From Ascaris suum (Eukaryota; Nematoda; Chromadorea; Rhabditida; Ascarididae), in assembly GCA_013433145.1 (NCBI GenBank), contig CM024176.1:1982349-2046348 (forward strand): DNA of 64,000 nucleotides, given 5' to 3'. Position 1 is the stretch's first letter; every line of letters starts with the position of its first letter. The notes below the pieces were generated by a model that was not told the origin of the DNA, did no database searches, and worked only from the letters and a program-made list of their open reading frames with translations. This document shows positions 55,701-64,000 of this stretch, one piece after another. Both the position numbers and the translations under genes were made by a program.

Positions 55701-58700
55701 TTTGCGGAAGCTTTTTGATTTTTTTTTTCGAGATAAGGGATTACGGAAATTAAATGCTGAAATAAGTTGATTATTGCGTTCTTCGATTAAGATATTTTCT
55801 TGTGCTTTTTTAAAATTGGATTATCTTCATATAAAATATCGCTGAATTTTTCTTATTTCTTGTTTGTTGTTTTTTTTTTTCTTTTGTATCATTGAGTGAT
55901 AACCATTTCACTATTAAAGCCTATAATATTCTTTATTCGGGAACAATTTTCATTCTTTTATTTATTTATTCATTTTATTTTATTTGTTATAGTTTATTTT
56001 CTGATGTAAAATCTTTTTTTTTTTCATATTGGGAGTTATTTCACTCATTTTATTTCGTAGAGCAATTTGTTGGTTAAAAGATAAAATTTTTGGTTTAAGT
56101 AAATTTCTTTCTTTTTTTTTAAATTTAGTATTGATTTTGAAATTTAGCTTTATAAATTAATAAAAATTTTTTGATAAATTTGTAGTGGAATTTAAAAATA
56201 GCTGATGATAATAGCAAAAAAAAAAAAAAAAATCGCATTATTTTTGAAAATATCTAATCGCGCAATTTGACGATTGAGCTTTGATTACTTAGGTTTTCTT
56301 ACTCCCAATCACGATTTCATGCATCTCATGGCGTAGAAAAAACTCATTGAATTGAAAAATCTCTTCTTATTTGATATGATTTCCTTATCTCAGCATAGCT
56401 CATTTTTTCAGCGGTACTATTGAAGGTCTTTATTCAGGATTATACGGTAGCTTAAGTAATACTGTTGTGTATTAAGGTCTCCCTCTTGTTATCCCTTTGT
56501 TTTTTTTTAGTTTTTCTGCGAATCGGCTGATGATCTCATGCCAAATCATGTTTTTGATCTCTACGGGATATTTGATACGACTATTATCGGCCATAGTGAT
56601 GATGAGAATGCAACCGGGTTAGTTTAATTGATCACTTTTCTTTTCTTTTTTTTGAGTTCCATCAAACGTTGTATATCAGAAATAAGCCATGCAAAGAGAA
56701 GTGTCGTATTTTTTTACGTGGAAATATGCAGATATTGTTTGTGAATATATTTATACATATGTGCCTTCAAACACCCTAAATATTTTAGCATACGAAAAAA
56801 ATTTTTTTCAAGCAGAATTGCAGTACCGATGTGTTATTTTCTTTCTTGATTTATATCGAAGATCTTATCCCAGCAAGCAATTGCATTAAATGAGTTTATA
56901 TTGCAATTCCATAGGAAGGAAGTTAAGATCGTGTATCATTCATACATCGTGGAGAAATAAATTATAACTATGATATAAATTTGCATATTCGTAGTGTAAT
57001 TTATCGAGTATGTTATTCAAAATGTTGAGATTTGCTTGCTTAATTAAAATGAGCCTGATATTGATTGTGTTGTTTGCCTTAGATGATGGAGATGGATTCA
57101 TCAATAGTTAATTCGTGTTTCTGCATATCGCCGTATCCTTTGTTGTCACCGTTTTTTTGTCGTTTTGAGATTACTGCATTCATTTTGAATTTTTTTCTTT
57201 TTTTTTTTGATTAATCGAATTGCAATTTTTTTCAATTTTGCATATCATAATTTTTCCATCCTATATTATGTTGTTAATTGCTCGGTGAAACGCCTTGAAA
57301 GCTTTTATGCGCACAAAGGGCTATTTTATATGGGCGGGTAAAGGGGCTCGTAATCGCATCTCTTTATCTCCACCTATATCATATCTCTTTTTTAAAAATA
57401 TTTGTACATTGATGGGGTTTTTAGTAAGTATGTGTGAGGACAACCTACTTTTCCTATGTTTACCTGTAAGCATTTTTTTTTCACGTGTGATTTGATGGAA
57501 TGGTCAGAATGTCATCCTTGTTTGGATAGTTGCAGTCTAACATCGTATAGCGCTATGGAATGCACTTTTTCTTAGAGGTAATTGACTGTATTGATAGAAG
57601 GCGCAGTTTTTTGTGCCGATGGGCTCTGAAGAAGTCGAGTTCAACGAAAGTTTGAACTACTTTAATACTAAGTAATAACGAATCTTCGAGCTGTTAAGTC
57701 GGATATTTTCTTTTTCTTCAAAACAAGCAAAAGCTTCACGATATATATATTTCAGGTGAAGTTTTTATAGAAGAATCCATTGAGGAGGTATACCTTCGCT
57801 GAGAACAGCATAGAGTGTAAGATGGGTTTCTACTCTCGAGGTACTACGATAGAATAGACCACCCAAATTATAAAATGAAAGTAGTAGGAGAATGTACAAT
57901 TGCAGACAGCTAAACTCGATTGAAAATGAATGCTATCCGATGAACAGTATCAGATAAGTAGGGGTTGGGGGGGTGGGGGGTTGAGCAATTCAGGTGATGC
58001 GAATAAGGGCAATAAATGAAGCATTCGAGTTAGTTGCATGTATTGGAGGAAACAGAATGTGACTCAGAATAATGTTTATTATTGCAGAGAATCGTTTGGC
58101 CTTGAGTTGCCTCGTTTGCATGTTATTCAATATGAAGCTGTTGAACATCACGATTTCATCTCACTCTCATCACCTGAGGTTATCGCTTCTTCTTTATTAA
58201 GTCGTTGATGGTATTTTATCTAAGCGCCTCTTAATTCACTACCTTGGAAATAAATCCATAGAATTTTTGGAGAATGAAATGATTATCGCTTCGAAACTAA
58301 TCGGATACTTGTTAACTAATGTCTAAATTGACAATAGTCTATTGAAGCGATCGATTGGTTTTTGAAACGCGCTTAATACCAATGTTTTAGTGATGATTAC
58401 TCAAATAGTGATCCGAATATTCTCTGTTGAAGATATTATCATAGCCAATGTGAGGTGAACAAGTTTGAAGTAATTAGAAATAGAAAATCTTACCTTATTG
58501 AAGATGCACATTTGGAAGATTGCTTGTGTTTATCAGTGGAATATAGGTGAGAGTTATCTTCTAGATATTGATGGAGGAACGCTCATTAGCCATTCGTGAT
58601 ATTCGGAGTGCATTAAATTCGTTGCTTTGTGATGAGATATGCGCCGATTATCTATTATGCCATTTAATTTCAACAACGTAAGTGTAATACCTGTCACACC

Positions 58701-61700
58701 TGTGTTTATAAACGTTGCTGTAAAAAGTATTTGCAGAATAATATGCAAAATAGAGTCGAATATTCTACAATAAAAACGTTTTTGAAGTGAACTATATGAT
58801 AGCCGCATTGTTGAAAACACCTATTAGGAAATATCAAATGGCAGATAGATATGACATTTGGGATTCCTCGAAAAGTGGATATTATCACAGAATTCGAACA
58901 TTGGATGTTTTTATGCCGAGGAAATAGAATGAACTGAGATATGACGAAATTTGGATAAAAATTTGACCATATGAATTTGAAAATGTTTTATTGACATGCA
59001 TAAAATCTCACCTGTGGAATGGCTCTTCTGAAGGTATGCCAATTGAGAGGAATCTTTTTACACGAACCTTTGATTAGCCTGTGTTTTGGCATAAAATCCT
59101 GAAATAATATTGATGGGTGTTTGATTGGTAGGTTGCGGGAATTTGCAAAATTTGAGGTTTTTTTTGCAGTAATATTTTATGCTACATGATTGGCATAATA
59201 TGTTGATTGTGTTGGTTTTATGTTCTTCAAACGCAGCCGATAATCGAATATATAAATTAAGGATGGCAGTTGTTTGCTGCCTTACTAAGAAATGCGTTAT
59301 TTCGCTATAGAGAGGTTTAGGCTTTTTTTTTGCAGATTCATACTTGAAAGTGTTGAAAAGGAACTCCTTTCCTTTCATTGTGGGTGTGTTATAATCCTCT
59401 GTTATCTTAAAAAGTGGTTTAGTTTTTCAGTGATGAATTGCACCCCTTTGTCGGTTGTGATGGATAGAAGTTATCGAAAGATTAGTTGAGAGATGTCAAT
59501 GTTTTGAAATTGTTTTTTGCTGCGTTATCTTAGATTTATACGATATCCTATAGCACAGTTTAATTTATGCATTTTGCTATACCGCGTTGTTGACTTCTGT
59601 ATTTATTTTAGAACACAATTTAAGTTTTCATTGGCAAAATGTGCCGTTCTATAGATTATTGCGGATATACTCATAGTATATTCTGATAAGTCTTTTGTAA
59701 TGTTTGGGAAATATTAGTTAATATTTTGGGAAATATTCTGAATAGAAAATATATGAAAAAAATGTTCGGAAAAGTAAAAATTTTTGAAAAGATATGTGCA
59801 TTTTTAATCATTTAGAATATTCTAGAAAATTAATAAAACATATTAAATTAAAAAGTACCTGGACATTTCCACAGATGTGTATTTTAAGCAATAATTTTAA
59901 ATGGCCTATAGATTTGCCTCCCTTTCGATGATTTTAACAGTGATAAAATACTTTATCGTCATAAAAATGTGGTACTCTTTGAGGTAAGTTTAGGAAAACG
60001 TTGTGCACAGTTCAGGATTTGACTAGAACATATTCATTCAAACTTCTATTGCTATAAATAACATGCGTCGATGCTTTATGATGTGATTTTTTGCGAGTGG
60101 ATTGTGTCTGTTTGTTGGAGACGTTACAACGTCGGGACCGGATTGTTGAAATATTTGCAGATATGCGAGACCGGAAAGTTATCCGATCTGTAGTATGCCG
60201 TTGAATTTCGTTAACGTATCAGATAGTGGAGCTATTATCCGTATGTTAAAGGCATTACTTCCAAAGGTTTGACTCCATCATTGATAGCAATTTGCGATTG
60301 TTGTTGATGTTTAACATTGGATTCAGTTCTTAGATTTTTAAAAATTGAAGAAATTGTTTAAGGAAGTTGGGAAGGATTTGAAAATGTTCTATGAAGAATT
60401 TCGGTGAGGAAGAAAAACAATCCCATATGACTTGAATGGTCAACAATTCATATCTATTGATACGCAACGTTGGATATAAATGCTAAAAAGAAATATGTGG
60501 GGCAAAACACATTAACGATGAAAATTTGTTGGAATTAATTCTTCTAAAGAAATGAAATTTTTGATATTTTTTTTGGGAGATATGATTGAAAAGATTGTTA
60601 GGAGATATGATATTTTTCAATAAAATTATAGAGAAGAATATGGCTGGGAGTAAATATGGCTCATGAAACCATCCTTTGATTTGGGTTGATTTCTCTTTAT
60701 TTATCCTATCCGCTGTTGTGAGAAGATCCTGTGATTCATTTCGGCAAGGATTTCGTTTTAATTAATGAGTATCTTTAAAGAACTCATAAATCTTAGAGAA
60801 TAGAAAACTCAGTTATATGATTCCAAAATTGCTTAAATTTTACAATTTTAGGCCCTTCTTTGTATTTTGTTTTGATATTAAATATTGTCATTTGGTTAAT
60901 GAATTAAATGAGATGATTTAATTATAATGGAGACACGAAATTATTGAAATTCATCTCGATATATTCCACTCCATGTCTTCATGCATCACTCTTGCATAGC
61001 GATAGAATTTTATTATCATGAGTTTAGATTGGTTACTATGTTGTACTCGATCTGATTTGTAGTTTGACATTTCAGTGAGGTTTTTCTTGATTCAAAAGTA
61101 GCTTCGAATGTCTTAATTCTGTGAAAACTTTCGAGGGGAAGGAGGTACTTACCCAGAAAATTTAATGAGCAAATTATTTGAAGGTTTATGTGATTGACAT
61201 AACACCGTCGGTGTTGAGCGATGAGATGTTTGTACCGATCATGGACCACGAGAGGGATTTTCTCAAGCAAGGATCGCTTCAACTTAGCAATGGCACTTTA
61301 CTGGTCTTAGATGAAACGAAATTGTCTTCCGGTGTCATCACACTCACTGGGCATGGTCAGTCCACTTTTCTGGAAGCTTACTAGCTGATAGGGTGGGTTG
61401 ATTGTGAGTGGGATAGATGAAAGCAAGATGGCGCATTCCGAATAAACTAAAACTTGATTTTGTCGCTTTTTTGCAATGTCGTTCCTAAAGCATGGAGTAG
61501 TCTTGAGGCTGCTGTCCCCTCCGCCTTCCCCATCCCTTCTCCTCTTTGTAGAGGTAATGCTATAATTAGAGTCGACCCATTGGTGCTATCAAAAAGTGCT
61601 GTTCCGCCATATTCTGCTCATATCGCTCCTGTCTTCCCTCCGATCCTTTAAAATAAGCAAGCGAATCAGTTCGGACATATTGCTTCGCATTTACATATAT

Positions 61701-64000
61701 GATCTGATCTTTCGTTTTTGCTTTATAGTCTCAAAACACTTGAGGTAATCAAGTTAATGCTATACGCGAGGATTTGCGCAAGGCATGCCAAACCGAAGTT
61801 TTCTTTTGGGCTTTTCAGTGGGGAGAAAGGGGTGGAGCGGGGGGAAGGAGGTGTTGCTATCTCTTTCGCTAGTAGCCAAAGAGGAGGTGAAGGGTGAGGG
61901 GCACATCTATCGTCTCAGCCGATCTCTGCCTTCTTCGCCGACCGTTATTCCATTTCATTCAGAAGAGGTGTTATTTGCAGCCGAGAAGAACGTCGCAGCG
62001 TTGAAGTGTTTAGTATCAGATCAAAAGGTGAACTATGACTATAAATACTATCAACTTCCGCTACCCTGTGACATTAACGTTCTAATCCTTTCGAGGCATC
62101 CTTCCGTCATTATTGATGTTTGTTTTATTTTTATTTCTGTTTACTTTTTTGTTACTTCCTCAGCAATCTTTTTTATTAGTGTGAACTATTTTTTGTTCGT
62201 AGTTGTGTGATGGAGATAATTTTTTTGGGGTATTTTCCTTTTTTTCTGATATGAATATTGTTTTTTTTTTTGGGAGGGGGGGAGAGAGAAAAAATGTGGA
62301 GATAAAAAATTCCATAAAATCTCTTAATGTGGGCTAGCATACATAAAATCTACAAGTAGGACCGGAAGGATCATAATCAATTGAGAAGAGGGGAATTAGG
62401 GATGTAGGGAAATTTAAAATTGCTCTCGTTTATAGAGATAAGGTAAGAGAGATTTCAGTAAAATAATTGAAATATGAGGGAAAAATTCTCAACGACAGAA
62501 ATTTTCCTCCTTTTAAAGTTTAAAATGACTTTCTGACCTCACCCGTGTTTCTCCATTTGAATCGGTCAGATTCTCTTTTTGTTTTTTCGAGGAAGAAGGA
62601 TTTATCTTTCAACGACTTTGCTGTCCCAACTTTTTATTTGGGGGATTTTCTAGGATACTCGGATCTTTGACTTAAACTTTATTTAGCACAGTCGTCTGCT
62701 AAGTTTTGATGTTCTCAAATACATCGTCAAAAAAAAAACAATTCTGCTTGTTTATGAATTAGCGAGATATTTTATAGTCGTATAAAGAGGGAAGGGAGGA
62801 AGGAGGGTAGGGGGAGCGGTTTTTCTGCAGTAGCAATGTTTGCATCCTTAGTTCTGACGCCATTGCTCATTGCGCCGTGTGTAGTAAAAGTTACTGATTA
62901 AAATGGTTTTGTTAATACAGCGGTTACCAATAAAAAAAATTTTAACATATTGAAATGAGGCTTGGATGTGTTTTTGAAGGCGCCATTCGTGGTGGCAATT
63001 CCACCGCAGTTTAGCGATGGCTTGGACCCGACAGTTGAGTTGATTCGTGGAGGCGATGGACGTATGGATTGTCGAAGAAACGCTTTGCTGGCATCGCGCA
63101 AGAGTGTTAAGGAGGTTGAAATTGGCAGCAATATCAACAAGGTTCCTTCAAGGATATTTTGCTCGTGAAGTGTTGCTAATCTTCGTAGGCTCACTATGCG
63201 ACCAATCTTTTTTATTTGGCAATTGCAGTGCCTAGTAGCTGAATGTTAGCCGATTGAATAAAATGCTGGACTGATGTTCTCAGGTGATCAAAAGGTTGAT
63301 TAGGTCGGTGAGTGGATTAATCATTTACGCAATTACCTGATCGTGCCTGAGTGTAAAACTTGCGGAAATAGATTGCTGGGCTCGTGGAATGTGTGTCGAG
63401 AAGGGTAGAAGTACCGGAATGAGGGAGGGGTTCCTCAAGGAATAATGTATGTGAGCAAAAATGACTAATATTCTTTGTATTTCGACTTTCGATATGAAAC
63501 ATTCAAATTTAAGGGCACCAAGAAGAAAATTACCAAACATTCCTTTATATGTTTGAGTAAGGTTGGCAAAAGTTTCTCAAAAAATTCTTCTCTTCAAGTT
63601 TATATACAATTTTGAGTTGATTGTATGCAGCTTACACGAAAAAAATTATAAATATTTTTAATCTTTTATGTTGTTTTTAATTTTCGATGGTCTTCTTTAT
63701 CTTTATTACAAGTTTCGAATATATATCCGCTTGAGAATTTATTCTGCCAAATATTAAAATTTATGCTTTGAAAATCGATAAAAAATTAAAGTGGGAAGGG
63801 CGGAATGATCGATTTGCGACGTATAGTTAGGAAACGCAACTGTTAGTTTGTTGGAGTTGCCATAGTTGAGTCGATGGAACATAGTTGTTGCAGTAATATT
63901 TCAAATTACTTTATCTTAGATGATAGAAGAAGGATTTGTGCGGATGCGAGCGAGTAGCAGTAGAGAGGACGCCAGTGCTCAACTACATCGTCTTTTGACA
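50236..64000 (+). CDS. MCMBP: MCM complex-binding protein (MCMBP/ETG1), 3' end off window
   Basis: Nuclear protein that binds MCM2-7 subunits and supports MCM assembly and unloading at the replication cycle. Exons: 50236-50305, 51798-51874, 52860-53045, 54380-54491, 55562-55662, 56511-56617, 58088-58178, 58565-58677, 60161-60266, 61184-61355, 61981-62117, 62980 to about 63140, and 63920 to the edge. Junction phases agree through exon 11. Matches to the human protein, by family memory, include FAQN near the N-terminus, VRMRCMIQDV, AVPVPG, DLYGIF, ADYLLCHLIST, GTLLVLDETKL, DQKVNYDYKYYQLPLPCDIN and IEEGFVRMR. The central acidic linker is shorter than in human. About 500 residues are in the window; the last 40-50 are missing. 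Confidence 0.9.
51440..51700. other. GC-rich island in MCMBP intron 1
   Basis: Distinctly GC-richer than everything around it, with a short imperfect stem (GGCTCGG..GGAGCC) near 51640-51660. No ORF, tRNA boxes or exon signals recognised. It could be a transposon remnant, an ncRNA or a horizontally inserted fragment. Confidence 0.4.
55562..58178 (+). CDS. MCMBP: MCMBP exons 5-7: variable linker and OB-like segment
   Basis: Exon 5 is a Ser/Glu-rich linker (TIEKQRESECCNESTTSTLS) with no conserved motif. Exon 6 (FFCESADDLMPNHVFDLYGI) matches the conserved stretch around ELYGIL. Exon 7 (ESFGLELPRLHVIQYEAVEH) matches the region before the C-terminal domain (human ..LVPRIHVI..). Exon 5 ends GCAAAA|GTTTGT, with the donor falling directly in a (GTT)n array. 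Confidence 0.82.
55663..55699. repeat. (GTT)n microsatellite at MCMBP exon 5 donor
   Basis: GTTTGTTGTTGTT... begins exactly at the intron boundary; unspliced reading would add a run of cysteines. Confidence 0.9.
58565..62117 (+). CDS. MCMBP: MCMBP exons 8-11: conserved C-terminal domain
   Basis: Exon 8 has RSALNSLLCDEICADYLLCH and ends LISTT. Exon 9 has YPICSMPLNFVNVSDSGAII and RMLKALLPK. Exon 10 has SLQLSNGTLLVLDETKLSSG, the best-conserved block (human LQLPSNTSLVVDETLL). Exon 11 has DQKVNYDYKYYQLPLPCDIN. Phases 2, 0, 1 and 0 are consistent across the junctions. The exon 10 acceptor is TTTGAAG. Confidence 0.9.
62980..63140 (+). CDS. MCMBP: MCMBP exon 12, frame uncertain
   Basis: The acceptor TTTTTGAAG at 62979 opens a phase-0 frame APFVVAIPPQFSDGLDP, where IPP fits the family's QLIPP. 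Further on, the +1 frame (HRARVLRRLKLAAIST, about 63090-63140) looks more like the family's YLTLLRFLEYSIS helix than the in-frame sequence. Either the donor is AAG|GTTCCT at 63140/63141 in the first frame and this part has diverged, or one base is wrong or extra around 63030-63060. Confidence 0.5.
63920..64000 (+). CDS. MCMBP: MCMBP exon 13 (partial)
   Basis: After acceptor ATCTTAG the exon reads MIEEGFVRMRASSSREDASA, then QLHRLLT, and runs off the window. It matches human VEDDFVEMRKNDPQ..DDLHQLL. No donor or stop before the edge. Confidence 0.85.
   Translation, partial: MIEEGFVRMRASSSREDASAQLHRLLT

Overview
This is an AT-rich animal genome window dominated by introns and intergenic sequence. 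Nearly all long ORFs that do not lie on recognised exons are translations of (TA)n arrays or shadows. I read it as nematode DNA. It carries an NLP-13-type neuropeptide precursor, whose RD(I/F)MxF-GKR repeats are a nematode family, it uses mostly short TTT(C/G)AG-type splice acceptors, and AG acceptors sit immediately upstream of start codons where a spliced leader would join. Placement in clade III (spirurid or ascarid-like) rests on long introns and gene content and is inference.

Layout. (1) 1-2457, + strand: the 3' part of an nlp-13-like neuropeptide gene, two exons with six amidated peptides; the signal-peptide exon lies left of the window. (2) 5070-5240, + strand: a clean 56-codon ORF starting MGNYCSKY, a possible doubly acylated microprotein I do not recognise. 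(3) 35935 down to 7011, - strand: a complete, intact membrane adenylyl cyclase reconstructed as 27 exons (3321 nt, 1106 residues) with every exon junction in phase: six transmembrane helices, C1, six transmembrane helices, C2. It is closest to the AC2/4/7 type. (4) 35.95-50.2 kb: intergenic, with four long (TA)n arrays, a near-perfect long inverted repeat (40454-40863), a perfect short hairpin, and TTGCAAT-rich sequence. (5) 50236 to the right edge, + strand: an MCM-binding protein (MCMBP/ETG1) gene, 13 exons found, running off the window, with one exon near the C-terminus whose reading frame is uncertain.

Biology. The cyclase makes cAMP downstream of G proteins; the neuropeptide gene could feed the same signalling, but no link is shown by sequence. 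MCMBP is a nuclear factor that handles MCM2-7 complexes. Two regulatory observations stand out: four copies of the palindromic full CRE ATGACGTCAT within or just upstream of the cyclase gene, and a palindromic E2F-type site (TTTCGCGAAA) about 170 bp upstream of the MCMBP start.

Limits: exons were placed by eye from remembered family alignments, splice motifs and phase consistency. UTRs, promoters and alternative exons are only suggested.
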